Source: Mycobacterium pseudokansasii (GTDB lineage Bacteria; Actinomycetota; Actinomycetes; Mycobacteriales; Mycobacteriaceae). From it: a stretch of DNA of 64,000 nt. The stretch lies in NCBI RefSeq assembly GCF_900566075.1, contig NZ_UPHU01000001.1:434001-498000 (forward strand). The letters are read 5' to 3'. The first letter of the stretch is position 1. The number at the start of each line of letters is the position of its first letter. The notes beneath the pieces were generated by a model. The model ran no database searches. It was not told where the DNA came from and worked only from the letters and a program-made list of their open reading frames with translations. The position numbers and the translations under genes are program-made. Below are positions 20,192-30,202 of this stretch, in pieces.

Positions 20192-21609
20192 TGTCGGGCA
20201 CCGTGATGCCGATTGTCCGCGTCGCCATCCTCGCCGACAGCCGGTTGACCGAGATGGCCCTGCCCGCGGAGCTGCCGCTGCGCGAAATCCTGCCCGCGGT
20301 CCAGCGTTTGGTCATTCCCGCGGCGGAGAACGGCGATGGCGGCGAGGCCGGTTTGAGTGCGGCTGCGCACCTGAGCCTGGCGCCCATCGGCGGTGCACCG
20401 TTCAGCCTCGACGCCAGCCTGGACACCGTCGGGGTGGTCGACGGTGATCTGCTCGCATTGCAGCCGGTGCCCACCGGTCCGGCCGCCCCGGGGATCGTCG
20501 AGGACATCGCCGACGCCGCCATGATCTTCTCGAGTTCGCGGCTGAACCCTTGGGGGCCAAAGCATATCCAGCGCGGGGCGCTCGCCGCGGTGATCGGTGT
20601 GGCTCTGGTGGCGACCGGCCTGGCGGTCAGCTACCGGGTGACGACGGACGCGTTGGCCGGCCTGGTCACGGTCAGCGGGATCGCGGTGGTGCTGGCGGTG
20701 GCCGGGTTGCTGGTCACGGCCCGCTCGCCACGGACGGGGACCGCGATGTCGATTGCCGCGCTGGTGCCGATCGCCGGGGCACTGGCGCTGGCGGTGCCCG
20801 GGAACTTCGGGCCGGCGCAGCTGCTGCTGGCGGCTGCGGGTGTCACCGCGTGGTCTCTGATCTGCCTGATGGTGCCCAGCGCCGAACGTGAGCGCATCGT
20901 CGCCTTCTTCACCGCGGTGGCGGTGACGGCAGCCGGGGTATGGCTGGCCGCCGGCGCCGAAGTGCTGTGGCAGCTGCCGATGCGCAGCGTCGGCTGCGGG
21001 CTGATCGTGGCCGCGCTGCTGATCACCATCCAGGCGGCTCAGCTGTCGGCGCTGTGGGCGCGCTTTCCGCTGCCGGTCATCCCGGCGCCGGGGGACCCCA
21101 CCCCGTCGGCGCCGTCGTTGCGGGTGCTCGAAGACCTGCCGCGGCGGGTGCGCGTCAGTGACGCCCATCAGAGCGGTTTCATCGCCGCGGCCGTGCTGCT
21201 GAGCGTCCTGGGATCGGTGGCCATCGCGGTGCGCCCCGAAGCGGTCAGTGGCGTGGGTTGGTACGTGGTGGCGGCGACGGCAGCCGCGACCGCGCTGCGC
21301 GCCCGCGTATGGGATTCGGCCGCCTGCAAGGCCTGGTTGCTGGCCCAGCCGCATCTGGTGGCGGGAGTCCTGCTGGTGGTCTACACGGCGACCGGGCGCT
21401 ATGTCGCCGCCTTGGGCGCGGTGCTGGTGCTTGCGGTACTCGTGCTGGCCTGGATCGTCGTTGCGCTGAACCCTGCCATTGCCTCGCCGGACAGCTACTC
21501 TCTGCCGCTGCGCCGCCTGCTGGGCTTTGTCGCCGCCGGCCTGGACGTTTCGCTCATCCCGGTGATGGCATACCTGGTCGGCCTGTTCACCTGGGTCCTC
21601 AATCGATGA
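20191..21609 (+). CDS. eccD3: ESX-3 membrane channel component EccD3
   Basis: A 472-residue polytopic protein, equal to Rv0290 when ATG 20191 is used; TTG 20176 would add five residues. An N-terminal ubiquitin-like domain (VRVAILADSRLTEMALPAELPL) precedes about 11 hydrophobic membrane helices starting near residue 130 (ALAAVIGVALVATGLAVSY). EccD forms the dimeric membrane vestibule of the type VII core. The stop overlaps the mycP3 start (ATGA). Confidence 0.96.
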   Translation: MSGTVMPIVRVAILADSRLTEMALPAELPLREILPAVQRLVIPAAENGDGGEAGLSAAAHLSLAPIGGAPFSLDASLDTVGVVDGDLLALQPVPTGPAAPGIVEDIADAAMIFSSSRLNPWGPKHIQRGALAAVIGVALVATGLAVSYRVTTDALAGLVTVSGIAVVLAVAGLLVTARSPRTGTAMSIAALVPIAGALALAVPGNFGPAQLLLAAAGVTAWSLICLMVPSAERERIVAFFTAVAVTAAGVWLAAGAEVLWQLPMRSVGCGLIVAALLITIQAAQLSALWARFPLPVIPAPGDPTPSAPSLRVLEDLPRRVRVSDAHQSGFIAAAVLLSVLGSVAIAVRPEAVSGVGWYVVAATAAATALRARVWDSAACKAWLLAQPHLVAGVLLVVYTATGRYVAALGAVLVLAVLVLAWIVVALNPAIASPDSYSLPLRRLLGFVAAGLDVSLIPVMAYLVGLFTWVLNR

Positions 21610-23006
21610 CACGTGGCACCGGATTAGGTTGCTGCGCAGCAATTCTGGCTGTGGTGGTGGCCACTGCTCCGCCGGCGTCGGCTATCGCGCCGCCGGTGGT
21701 CGACGCCACCGTGGATCCGCCCAGTGGTACCCCGGGGCCGGTGCAGCCGATGGAGCAACGCGGTGCCTGCAGTGTCTCGGGACTCATGGCGGGTACCGAC
21801 GTCGGTGTCCCGGCACCCAGCCAAGCGATGCTGAATCTGCCTGCGGCATGGCAATTCTCGCGCGGTGACGGTCAGTTGGTGGCCATCATCGACACCGGGG
21901 TACAACCGGGTCCGCGATTGCCGAACGTAGACGGCGGTGGCGACTTCGTGGATTCGACCGACGGCCTGACCGACTGCGACGGGCACGGCACCCTGGTCGC
22001 CGGGCTCGTCGCCGGGCAGCCCGGCGCCGACGGCTTCGCTGGAGTCGCGCCGGCGGCGCGGTTGCTGTCAATCCGGGTGACCTCGGCCAAATTCTCGCCG
22101 CGGACCTCAGGCGGGGACCCCACGCTGGCCCGGGCAGCGATCGACGTGGACACGCTGTCCCGCGCGATCGTGCATGCCGCCGACCTCGGCGCCCGGGTGA
22201 TCAACATCTCCGCGGTGACCTGCCTGCCCGCCGACCGGACGGTCGACCAGTCCGCCCTGGGGGCGGCGATCAGGTATGCGGCCGTGGACAAGGACGCGGT
22301 GATCGTGGCCGCCGCCGGCAACAGCGGCGCGGCCGGCTCGGGCGGCGGTGGGAGCTCCTGCGACTCGAACCCGCTGACCGACCTGAGCCGCCCGGACGAT
22401 CCACGCAACTGGGCCGGCGTCACCTCGATCTCCATCCCGTCGTGGTGGCAGCCGTACGTGTTGTCGGTGGCATCCTTGGCGCCGGACGGCCAGCCGTCGA
22501 AGTTCACCATGGCCGGTCCGTGGGTGGGTATCGCCGCACCCGGGGAAAACATTCTGTCGGTGAGCAATGGCGACGGCGGTGGCCTGGCCAACGGCCTTCC
22601 CAATGACCACCAGCAACTGGTGCCGATCAGCGGCACCAGCTACGCGGCCGGCTACGTCTCCGGCGTCGCAGCGCTGGTCCGCAGCAAGTATCCCGGCCTG
22701 AGCGCGGGCGAGGTGGTGGGCCGCATCACCGCCACCGCCCACAACGGCGCCCGCGCCCCGTCCAACATCGTCGGCACCGGCGCCGTCGATCCGGTGGCGG
22801 CGCTGACCTGGCAACTGCCCGCCCGGCAATCAGGAGCGCCAGCGGCGGCAACGGCGAAACCCGTTGCAGTTCCACCGGCACCCAAGCCCAAGGACACCAC
22901 ACCCCGCAACGTCGCATTCGCCGGAGCCGCAGCGTTGGCATTGCTGGTCGGCATCACCGCAGCAACTGCGGCGGCGGTGCGCCGGCGAAAGGAGCCGATC
23001 CCGTGA
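21606..23006 (+). CDS. mycP3: Mycosin-3, subtilisin-like membrane protease MycP3
   Basis: A 466-residue membrane-anchored serine protease. It has a signal peptide (residues 1-25) and the catalytic triad in family contexts: Asp96 (AIIDTGV), His127 (DGHGT) and Ser345 (SGTSYAAG). A Pro/Ala linker and a C-terminal helix (about 437-458) end in the basic tail RRRKEPIP. Mycosins cap and stabilise the ESX complex on the periplasmic side and are essential for secretion. It overlaps eccD3 and eccE3 by four bases each. Confidence 0.97.
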   Translation: MTRGTGLGCCAAILAVVVATAPPASAIAPPVVDATVDPPSGTPGPVQPMEQRGACSVSGLMAGTDVGVPAPSQAMLNLPAAWQFSRGDGQLVAIIDTGVQPGPRLPNVDGGGDFVDSTDGLTDCDGHGTLVAGLVAGQPGADGFAGVAPAARLLSIRVTSAKFSPRTSGGDPTLARAAIDVDTLSRAIVHAADLGARVINISAVTCLPADRTVDQSALGAAIRYAAVDKDAVIVAAAGNSGAAGSGGGGSSCDSNPLTDLSRPDDPRNWAGVTSISIPSWWQPYVLSVASLAPDGQPSKFTMAGPWVGIAAPGENILSVSNGDGGGLANGLPNDHQQLVPISGTSYAAGYVSGVAALVRSKYPGLSAGEVVGRITATAHNGARAPSNIVGTGAVDPVAALTWQLPARQSGAPAAATAKPVAVPPAPKPKDTTPRNVAFAGAAALALLVGITAATAAAVRRRKEPIP

Positions 23007-24007
23007 GCCCCAATTCGATTCCGCGCCCGGGAAACGGGCGGATCGCCGTGGCGCTGCTGGCGATGGTGCCCGCGGCGATGGCTTACCCGTGGCAGTCGAC
23101 CCGCGACTACTGGCTGATCGGGATCGCCGCCCTGGTGGTGATCGTCCTGTTCGGCTGGTGGCGCGGACTGCACTTCACCACGATCGTGCGTCGCCGGCTG
23201 GCCATGATGCGGCGACGGCGGTCGGGCACCGATCCCGCAGCCCAGGTGCGCACCACGGCGCTGCTGCGGATCGGTCCGCCGGCCCCGGGCCTGGAGGTGC
23301 TCCCGCTGCCGTTGATAGCCGGGTACCTGGACCGCTACGGCATCCGCGCCGACGCCGTCCGAATTACCGGGCATGTCAACGCGGCGGGCGAGCGGGAGCT
23401 GTGGATCGGGATGACGGTGTCGGCCGTGGCCAACCTAGCGGCGCTGCAGGCCCGGTCACCCCGAATCCCGTTGCAGCAGACCGCCGAGGTCGCCGCGCGC
23501 CGGCTTGCCGACCACCTTCGCGAAATCGGCTGGGACGTCGGCACGGTTGGGCGTGACGACGCGCCGCGGTTGCTGGCCCGAGCCGATCGCGAAACGTGGC
23601 GGTGCGTGCGCCACGGCGACTCCGATTACCTTGCCGCATACCGGGTCAGCGTGGATGCCGCATTGCCGGAAACATTGGCTGCCGTGTGGTCGCATCCGGC
23701 GCGTGAGACCTGGGCGGCATTGGAGATCGGCACCGCCGGTCGAGCGGACGGCCCGCCCACGATTGCCGTCGCGTGCGCGTTCCGCACCGACACGCGTCCC
23801 GACGGCGCTGCGCCGATGGCTGGACTGACTCTGCAACGCGGCAGCCAGTGGCTGGCACTGGCGGCATTGGAGCCGTCGTCCACCCGGCGACTCGACGGAC
23901 ATACCGACGCGCCCGACGGCCTGCTGGAGCGACTGGTGTGGCCCACCCCGTCGGCTTGGGCGGGGCACACGGCGCTCACCGAGGCCGCTAATGCTAATCG
24001 AACATGA
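23003..24007 (+). CDS. eccE3: ESX-3 core membrane component EccE3
   Basis: 334 residues, starting GTG 23003 at a GTGA overlap with the mycP3 stop. Two N-terminal membrane helices (about residues 14-30 and 36-52) are followed by a soluble domain. EccE is the peripheral fourth subunit of the ESX core complex. It is the last gene of the operon and ends 13 bases inside the 3' end of the convergent hydrolase gene. Confidence 0.95.
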   Translation: MSPNSIPRPGNGRIAVALLAMVPAAMAYPWQSTRDYWLIGIAALVVIVLFGWWRGLHFTTIVRRRLAMMRRRRSGTDPAAQVRTTALLRIGPPAPGLEVLPLPLIAGYLDRYGIRADAVRITGHVNAAGERELWIGMTVSAVANLAALQARSPRIPLQQTAEVAARRLADHLREIGWDVGTVGRDDAPRLLARADRETWRCVRHGDSDYLAAYRVSVDAALPETLAAVWSHPARETWAALEIGTAGRADGPPTIAVACAFRTDTRPDGAAPMAGLTLQRGSQWLALAALEPSSTRRLDGHTDAPDGLLERLVWPTPSAWAGHTALTEAANANRT

Positions 24008-25286
24008 AACTGCGCAGGAACAGCGTCATCCGCCGCAGGTAATCCAACTGGCTCACATGCATGACGTGACTGCCGGGGAACCAGTGCAGCGCGCAATGAT
24101 CCCAGTGCTCCCATAGCGTTACGGCATGTTCGGGTGGAGCCATCCGATCGCCGAGGCCGGTGATGATCATCCGGCGGTGCTTGGGCAGCAGCGGCTGATA
24201 ATTCAGCGGGCCGTGGTAGGCCAGCCCGGCGCTCAGCTCGTCACGGCTGATGCGTGACAGGCACAGGCCCAGCCGGACCAGCCTGCTGGCCGGAAACCAT
24301 TCGTCGAACAGTTTGCCCGGGCTGACCACCGGGCAGTTGGGGATGACGGCTTCGAGTCGATTCTCCACCGACGCAACCAGCGCCGACGTGTAGCCGCCCA
24401 GCGATATTCCGGTCAGTGCGATGCGCTCGACGCCGGTGTGGCGCAGGTAGTCCACGATGGAGCGAAAGTCGTACACCGCTTGGGCCATCGCCTCGGCGAA
24501 GCCGCTCAAGCCGCCGGCGAAGAAACCGAAACCGCTGAACGGGGAATGCCTCTCGGCTCGCTTGCCGTGAAAAGGCAAGGTGTACAACAGCACATCGTAA
24601 CCGGACCGGTAATACCACGGCAGTGAGAAGAACAGCCCGTTGAGTAAGTACGACGAGCCCATGAAACCGTGGATGACACACAACGTGGGGCGCGGCCCGT
24701 CGTCATGGCGCCAATGCTGTGCGTGCACCACGTTGTTTGCGGTCAACCCGCTCCACTGCTTACGCATGGTGGGGTTGACCGCCCGGAAGCCGCTGGCGAA
24801 CGAGATGTCGTCGACGGTGCCGCGCGCGATCCACTCGGCGAGCGGGCTGGCGCGCCGCGACGAAATCCTGGGCAGATCCGTCGGTGCCGGAAAGGACCTT
24901 GCCGGATCATGTTCGGCGGCCAGTTCGGCGTAGAAGTTCAAATTGCTGCGTTCGCTGCCGGAATTGACGCGTAGTAAGGCGGTCGCCAGGACGGCCGGTG
25001 CGACCGTGGTGGACAGCACTGACGACGCCGCGGTGCGCAGGGCGATATCGCCTACGGCCGACGACTCGACGACGATGCGTTGACGCAGCGAGAGCGCAGA
25101 TCGTGGCGGTAGCCCTTCGGCGCCGGCGTCGGCCCCGGGTACGTCGGGAATCGGGACCGGCGGATCTATGGGATCCGCTGGAGACATCCCCGAAAACTCC
25201 GACATCCCGTCGATGCTATCTCGCCGATATCGCGGGGTGTCGGCGAATTCGACAGTGTCGTCAATTTCTGGGGCAACGCGGTGCAC
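23994..25286 (-). CDS. Alpha/beta hydrolase, Rv0293c family
   Basis: Up to 430 residues; the first 28 may be untranslated, since ATG codons at residues 28 and 34 ([12 protein letters not shown]) give a length nearer that of Rv0293c. The hydrolase core has [13 protein letters not shown] (oxyanion region), the nucleophile elbow GISLGGYTS (Ser of GxSxG) and a late His in [16 protein letters not shown]. Substrate unknown. It converges on eccE3 with a 14-base overlap, the same arrangement as in M. tuberculosis. Confidence 0.9.
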   Translation of the reverse strand: MHRVAPEIDDTVEFADTPRYRRDSIDGMSEFSGMSPADPIDPPVPIPDVPGADAGAEGLPPRSALSLRQRIVVESSAVGDIALRTAASSVLSTTVAPAVLATALLRVNSGSERSNLNFYAELAAEHDPARSFPAPTDLPRISSRRASPLAEWIARGTVDDISFASGFRAVNPTMRKQWSGLTANNVVHAQHWRHDDGPRPTLCVIHGFMGSSYLLNGLFFSLPWYYRSGYDVLLYTLPFHGKRAERHSPFSGFGFFAGGLSGFAEAMAQAVYDFRSIVDYLRHTGVERIALTGISLGGYTSALVASVENRLEAVIPNCPVVSPGKLFDEWFPASRLVRLGLCLSRISRDELSAGLAYHGPLNYQPLLPKHRRMIITGLGDRMAPPEHAVTLWEHWDHCALHWFPGSHVMHVSQLDYLRRMTLFLRSFMFD

Positions 25287-25357
25287 GTCCGGACCCCATC
25301 GGTAATAGGTTGTTCCATAACACCCGATTGGCGACGGTGTTGATCAGGAGGACCGAC

Positions 25358-26140
25358 ATGTGGGATCCCGACGTCTACCTGGCCTTTGCGGATCATCGCA
25401 GCCGTCCGTTCTATGACTTGGTGTCCCGGGTGGGCGCTAAGCGGGCGCGCCGGGTGGTCGACCTGGGTTGCGGACCCGGCCACCTGACGCGGCACCTGGC
25501 GCGACGCTGGCCCGAGGCGACGATCGAGGCTTTGGACAGTTCACCGGAAATGGTAGCCGCCGCCCGGGAACGCGGTATCGACGCCACGACCTGCGACGTG
25601 CGGAACTGGAAGCCTCGGCCAGACACCGATGTGGTGGTCAGCAACGCCGCACTGCACTGGGTGCCCGAACACTCGGAACTGCTGGTCCGCTGGGCCGGCG
25701 AGCTGGCGGCAGGATCCTGGATAGCGGTTCAGGTCCCGGGCAACTTCGATACCCCGTCGCACGCCGTGGTGCGGACTCTGGCCCGGCGGGAGCCGTACGC
25801 AAAGCTCTTGCGCGACATCCCGTTTCGGGTGGGAGCGGTGGTGCATCCGCCGGCCCACTACGCGAATCTGCTGATGGACGCCGGATGCAAGGTCGATGCC
25901 TGGGAGACCACCTACCTGCACCAGCTCACCGGTGAGCACCCGGTGCTGGAATGGATCACCGGCACCGCGCTCGTTCCGGTGCGGGAAAGGCTGGACGACG
26001 CGGGTTGGCAGCAGTTCCGCCAGGAGCTGATTCCGCTGCTCGACGACGCCTACCCGCGCCGCGCCGACGGCACCACCATCTTCCCGTTCCGCCGGCTATT
26101 CATCGTCGCCGAGGTCGAGGGAGCACGCCGCGGTTCTTGA
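25358..26140 (+). CDS. tam: Trans-aconitate 2-methyltransferase Tam
   Basis: A 260-residue class I SAM methyltransferase, starting ATG 25358 behind AGGAGGACC. Motif I is [16 protein letters not shown], followed by [14 protein letters not shown] (motif II acidic residue) and [13 protein letters not shown], which is diagnostic for Tam. Tam methylates trans-aconitate, a by-product that inhibits aconitase. Synteny with Rv0294 supports the call. It is divergent from the hydrolase at 23994-25286. Confidence 0.93.
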   Translation: MWDPDVYLAFADHRSRPFYDLVSRVGAKRARRVVDLGCGPGHLTRHLARRWPEATIEALDSSPEMVAAARERGIDATTCDVRNWKPRPDTDVVVSNAALHWVPEHSELLVRWAGELAAGSWIAVQVPGNFDTPSHAVVRTLARREPYAKLLRDIPFRVGAVVHPPAHYANLLMDAGCKVDAWETTYLHQLTGEHPVLEWITGTALVPVRERLDDAGWQQFRQELIPLLDDAYPRRADGTTIFPFRRLFIVAEVEGARRGS

Positions 26141-26254
26141 GTCTTGGCGAATTCGTATCGGCGGTCGGCCCGTCGGGCTCGTCGGCCGTGTCGCGTTTCG
26201 CACAGGCCGCGTCGATGCCGCTGCCTGCGCTGGTTGCGCCACATCCGTTGTCGC

Positions 26255-26450
26255 TGTGAGCGCTAAGGGCGTCGACTGTGCGGGGAGGGCGTCGACCGTG
26301 CGGTGAGGGTGCCGAGTGTGCGGTGAGGGCGCCGAGTGTGCGGTGAGGGCGCCGAGTGTGCGGTGAGGGTGCCGAGTGTGCGCTAAGGGCGTCGAGTGTG
26401 CGGTGAGGGCGCCGACTGTGCGGTGAGGGTGCCGAGTGTGCCGCCAGGGC
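26255..26450. repeat. 20-bp tandem repeat (minisatellite)
   Basis: About nine head-to-tail copies of a 20-base unit, consensus GTGCGGTGAGGGCGCCGAGT, with internal variants (CTAAGG, GTCGA, GGTGCC). The unit length is not a multiple of three. The open frames across it (repeating TLGALTAHSAPSPH) follow from the periodicity and are not taken as a gene. Bases 26451-26697 hold no recognisable gene. The repeat fills the place where M. tuberculosis carries stf0 (Rv0295c). Confidence 0.85.
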
Positions 26451-26697
26451 GGCCCGCCGCGGATTTTCCCGCCCTACAAGCACCCTCAAAGCCGTCACCG
26501 CGCACTCGATACGGCGGCATGGCAGCCGAACCGACGTGCCGAGGACTGACGCCCAGCCGGGTGTGCGCAGCAAGGCCCGCAGACATCGATGACCAGCAGC
26601 ATTTGTGGTCACCTTGAATTGAGTGACGCGGGCACACCGGACCGAGGCGGCAGGTGTGGCCAATTAGGCGGTTGCGCCGGCGTATTCGAGGATCGCG

Positions 26698-28119
26698 CTA
26701 TTGACCGGCCGGCGCGGCTTCTTCCTCGATACCGCGGTCGGCCGCGATCGCCGACCTGCTGCTGGGCGTCGTCCGATGGATCCGCAGATACGTTTCGGTG
26801 TAACGCTCTGCGATGCGGGTACCGGCGAATTCCGACGGGATCACGTCTCCGGTGCGCTGACGCCAATCGTGAAGCCGGACGGCGAGATCCGCTGCGACCG
26901 CGTCGATCTTCGCGGCGGCGGCACCGGTCAGCAGATTCGTGGTCTCGGTGGGGTCGGCGCGCAGATCGTACAGTTCCCGTTGCGGTCGCGGTGACCTGAC
27001 GAACGGTGCGACGGCCATCCCGGACGGGCTTTCCTCGATGTCCCACGGCAGATCCAGCAACGGGCGGGGCACGTAGTTCTCGATGTAGCTGAATTCCTTT
27101 GTGCGGATTGCACGTATCGGGTCAAAGGAGTCATGGTAGGTCTTGGTGGTGTACACATGGTCGCGAACCGGCTCGGCGACGGTGTCGGCCCCGACCAAGG
27201 CGGCCGCGTGTGACAGGCCGTCGACATCGGCCGCGATGTCGATCCCCAGCAGGTCCAGCAGTGTCGGTAACAGGTCGACGCCGCTGAACAATTCGTCGTA
27301 GACGCGCGGGGCAACCTCCCGGCGGGTGGGTGGGCGCACGATCATGGCGATGCCGGTTCCGGCGTCGTAGAGCGTGGATTTGGCACGCGGAAACGCCGGG
27401 CCGTGATCGGTCAGGAACACCACCCAGGTGCTGGCGTCCAGCCCGGTTTCGGCCATCGTGTCCAGCATCCGGCCGACGGCGGCGTCCGCGGTGGTGATGG
27501 CTCCGTAGAAATCAGCCAGGTCCTGGCGCACTGCGGGGGTATCGGGGAGATAGTCGGGGACGTCGACGCCTGCGCTGTCGGCCGGTTGGTAGCGGTCGTG
27601 CGGGTAGGGCCGATGGGTTTCGAAAAACCCTGCCGTTAGCAGGAACGGCTGGCCGGAAAGATCCGGCACGCAATCCTGCAGCCACTCCCGCACCTTCTCG
27701 ACCACATATTCGCAGTAGGAGTTCGACACGTCGAATTCGTCGAATCCCAGCCGCGCGGGGTAGGACGTCTCGTGTTGCATCCCGAAAAGGGCTGAATACC
27801 AACCCTGCTCGCCCAACAGTTGCGGCAGTGTCCGGACTCCGCTGCGGTATTCCCAGCCGTGATGGGCCAGCCCCACCAGCCCATTGGTTTGCGGGTAGCG
27901 ACCGGTGAACAGCGATCCCCGCGACGGCGAGCACAGCGGCGCGGTGGCGTGCGCCCGGGTGAACAAGATCCCCTCGGCGGCAAGCTGGTCCAGTCGCGGG
28001 CTCACGACATCCGGGTGACCGTAGACACCGAGGTAGCGCCCCAGGTCGTGCCAATGCACGATCAGCACGTTGTCTTTACCGTCTATGGCGTCTTGGCCGT
28101 CGTCGCGTTCACCCGTCAC
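26698..28119 (-). CDS. Sulfatase, Rv0296c family
   Basis: A 473-residue type I sulfatase of the alkaline phosphatase superfamily. The active-site formylglycine motif is C63-S-P-S-R in APLCSPSRGSLFTGRYP. Metal-site residues are seen in LIVHWHDLGRYLGVYG and FLTDHGPAFPRAK. No signal peptide is evident, so it is probably cytosolic. Substrate unknown. In M. tuberculosis the neighbour is a sulfotransferase (Stf0); that gene is absent here. Start ATG 28119. Confidence 0.92.
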   Translation of the reverse strand: MTGERDDGQDAIDGKDNVLIVHWHDLGRYLGVYGHPDVVSPRLDQLAAEGILFTRAHATAPLCSPSRGSLFTGRYPQTNGLVGLAHHGWEYRSGVRTLPQLLGEQGWYSALFGMQHETSYPARLGFDEFDVSNSYCEYVVEKVREWLQDCVPDLSGQPFLLTAGFFETHRPYPHDRYQPADSAGVDVPDYLPDTPAVRQDLADFYGAITTADAAVGRMLDTMAETGLDASTWVVFLTDHGPAFPRAKSTLYDAGTGIAMIVRPPTRREVAPRVYDELFSGVDLLPTLLDLLGIDIAADVDGLSHAAALVGADTVAEPVRDHVYTTKTYHDSFDPIRAIRTKEFSYIENYVPRPLLDLPWDIEESPSGMAVAPFVRSPRPQRELYDLRADPTETTNLLTGAAAAKIDAVAADLAVRLHDWRQRTGDVIPSEFAGTRIAERYTETYLRIHRTTPSSRSAIAADRGIEEEAAPAGQ

Positions 28120-28185
28120 CGTTTGCCGCCTCTCGAGCGTGCTTGCGGCGGCGACGATACCCGGTGTCGACCGAACCGGCGAAGT

Positions 28186-28836
28186 TCAAGCCTGTCCCCA
28201 GCGGTTCTCCCAGACGAACTCCGGGAGCGGCCGCGCGACGGCCCAGCCGTCCAACTCCAGCGCCGGCCGTGCCGGAAACTCCGGCACCGGGCCCAAACAC
28301 AGCACTGCCACCGGTTCCGCATCGGAGGGGATCCCCAGCAGCGCCGCCAACCGTTGCGGATCGAACAGCGACACCCAACCCATGCCGAGGCCTTCGGCGC
28401 GAGCCGCCAGCCACAGATTCTGGATCGCGCAGGACACCGACGCCAGATCCATCTGGGGTAGTGTGCGCCGGCCGAAGATGTGCACGTCCCGGTTGTCGCA
28501 CAGCGCCACCACCAGCAGCTCGGCGCATTCGCGAACGCCCTCGACCTTGAGCGCAAGAAACTCCTCGGCCCGTTCGCCCAGGGCGTGGGCCGTCCGCGCG
28601 CGCTCCTCGTCGACGAGGGCGTGGATGTCGTTGCGCAGCGCCCTATCGGTGATCCGGATGATCCGCCAGGGCTGCATCAGACCGACACTGGGCGCGGCGT
28701 GTGCGGCGTGCAGCAACCGAGCCAGCACCTCTTCGGGCACCACGCTGCCGGGCACGAAGCGGCGCATGTCCCGACGCTCGGAGATCACGCGATACACCGC
28801 CCGCCGCTCCGCGGCGGTGAACGCAAATTCGGTCAC
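28186..28836 (-). CDS. bluB: BluB-like flavin-dependent oxidoreductase (Rv0306 family)
   Basis: A 216-residue nitroreductase-fold protein. The signature RRDMRRFVPGSVVPEEVL and APSVGLMQPWRIIRI is that of BluB, the enzyme that splits reduced FMN to 5,6-dimethylbenzimidazole, the lower ligand of cobalamin. GTG 28836 (VTEFAFTAAER) was chosen as start; the longer open frame upstream runs into Rv0307c and is a shadow. It lies 66 bases from the sulfatase start, possibly cotranscribed. Confidence 0.85.
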   Translation of the reverse strand: MTEFAFTAAERRAVYRVISERRDMRRFVPGSVVPEEVLARLLHAAHAAPSVGLMQPWRIIRITDRALRNDIHALVDEERARTAHALGERAEEFLALKVEGVRECAELLVVALCDNRDVHIFGRRTLPQMDLASVSCAIQNLWLAARAEGLGMGWVSLFDPQRLAALLGIPSDAEPVAVLCLGPVPEFPARPALELDGWAVARPLPEFVWENRWGQA

Positions 28837-28891
28837 CCGGTCATCGTAGAAAAGGTGTGGCCCGTGCGGCCCGGATCGGGGACTACCCGGA

Positions 28892-29374
28892 TCAGGGACT
28901 GTAGGTAACTCCGACCGCGCGGAACACGTATTCGGGCGGCACGTCGAAGGCAAGTGACCGCAGCGGCAGGCGAGCCAGCACGTCCTCGCCGATGTCCGTT
29001 TTGAAGTGCAGCGACAGCTGCCCGTGGAACCGCGGGTCCACCTTGGCGACGTCGAGATCCAGTTGCAGCCCCGTCGACGAGATCTCGGCGGTTGCCGCAC
29101 CGGTCTGGGGCGCGTCCCAGCGCACGTCGACGGCGCGGCCGGCCAGCTTGGGCAGCGACGAGAGCGTTCCCAGCACCCGCTGCGCGGTGAACGCCAGCGC
29201 GCCCGGGTAGCTGGCAATGCTGTGCGATGCCCGCAAACCGGGAATTGCGCCGGTGAACCGCCTGGTGACCGCGACATACTCTTCGAGGTAGATGAGTCCT
29301 TCGGCCTCAAGCTGATCCCGCAAGTCGGCGGGTAGCTTTCCGATGCCGAACATTCTGCGAAAAATCACCGCCAT
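28892..29374 (-). CDS. Conserved mycobacterial protein, Rv0307c family
   Basis: 160 residues (MAVIFRRMFGIGKLPADLRD), the length of Rv0307c. No signal peptide or membrane helix. Function not known; I recognise it by sequence and position only. It is divergent from the PAP2 gene starting at 29384, with 9 bases between the starts, so the two promoters must overlap the coding ends. Confidence 0.85.
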   Translation of the reverse strand: MAVIFRRMFGIGKLPADLRDQLEAEGLIYLEEYVAVTRRFTGAIPGLRASHSIASYPGALAFTAQRVLGTLSSLPKLAGRAVDVRWDAPQTGAATAEISSTGLQLDLDVAKVDPRFHGQLSLHFKTDIGEDVLARLPLRSLAFDVPPEYVFRAVGVTYSP

Positions 29375-29383
29375 GAGGCCAGT

Positions 29384-30100
29384 ATGGGGCCGCTCGGGCC
29401 GGGCCGCACCGTCGCCTGGTATCCGTTGAACATGATCCGTCGCCCGATGAGCGTGGCCGTGATCCTCGCGGCGGCTGCGATCGTCGGCTACGCCGTCTTG
29501 TGGGTGGGGCACCGCCATGACTGGGGTTGGGTGCACGGCCTGGATTGGTCGTTGTTGAACGCCGCGCACGACATCGGGATCAAGCACCCGGCTTGGGTGG
29601 ACTTCTGGGTCGGCGTGTCGTTCGTGCTGGGCCCGATCCCCATGCGGCTGATCGGCATGGTGCTGGCGGTGGTTGCGGCGTTGCAGCACAAGGTGCGGAT
29701 GGCGCTGTTGCTGTTGGCCTGTTTGCCGCTCAACGGATTGGTCACGATGGCCGCCAAGGATCTGGCCGGCCGGCCACGACCGGTGACGGAGTTCGTCACC
29801 GCGCCATCGACCTCGTTCCCGTCCGGGCATGCGCTCGAGTTGACGGCCAGTGTGCTTGCGCTGCTGACCTTCCTGTGGCCGATGACGAGTCACCGGTGGA
29901 TGCGCGTCGTCTCGGTTGCGGTGGCCGCGCTGGGTGTGTTGACGGTCGGAACGGCCCGGGTGGCTTTGAATGTGCACCACCCGTCCGATGTGATCGCGGG
30001 ATGGTTGCTCGGATACGTGTATTTTCTGGTGTGCCTGTGGGTGTTTCGGCCGCTACGGGTAACGGATGCGGAGCCGGCCCGGCTTGCCGAAGTCCGCTGA
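29384..30100 (+). CDS. PAP2-family membrane phosphatase, Rv0308 family
   Basis: 238 residues with about five membrane helices. All three PAP2 phosphatase motifs are present: KDLAGRPRP, PSGH (SFPSGHALE) and RVALNVHHPSDVIAG. The family removes phosphate from lipid phosphates such as undecaprenyl or phosphatidyl phosphate. ATG 29384 gives the Rv0308 length; ATG 29432 (MIRRPMSV) is an alternative. Confidence 0.9.
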   Translation: MGPLGPGRTVAWYPLNMIRRPMSVAVILAAAAIVGYAVLWVGHRHDWGWVHGLDWSLLNAAHDIGIKHPAWVDFWVGVSFVLGPIPMRLIGMVLAVVAALQHKVRMALLLLACLPLNGLVTMAAKDLAGRPRPVTEFVTAPSTSFPSGHALELTASVLALLTFLWPMTSHRWMRVVSVAVAALGVLTVGTARVALNVHHPSDVIAGWLLGYVYFLVCLWVFRPLRVTDAEPARLAEVR

Positions 30101-30202
30101 CGCCCTGCGGCGCGGCGCTTTTCGCAGTGTCTCGGCGCAGTGATCCAACCGGGATTAAACCTTTACTTGACCCTGAGGTTTCGTCCCCTTGACGATGAAA
30201 CG

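Noticed and set aside
20134..21642. 502-residue minus-strand frame opposite eccD3
   Set aside because: Gln/Arg/His-rich shadow of a GC-rich membrane protein gene; no motif.
26255..26450. CRISPR array
   Set aside because: Units are contiguous 20-mers without unique spacers, and no cas gene is present.
26100..26663. 187-residue minus-strand frame with TLGALTAHSAPSPH repeats
   Set aside because: The repetition comes from a 20-base DNA repeat that is out of phase with codons; there is no conserved domain or ribosome site.
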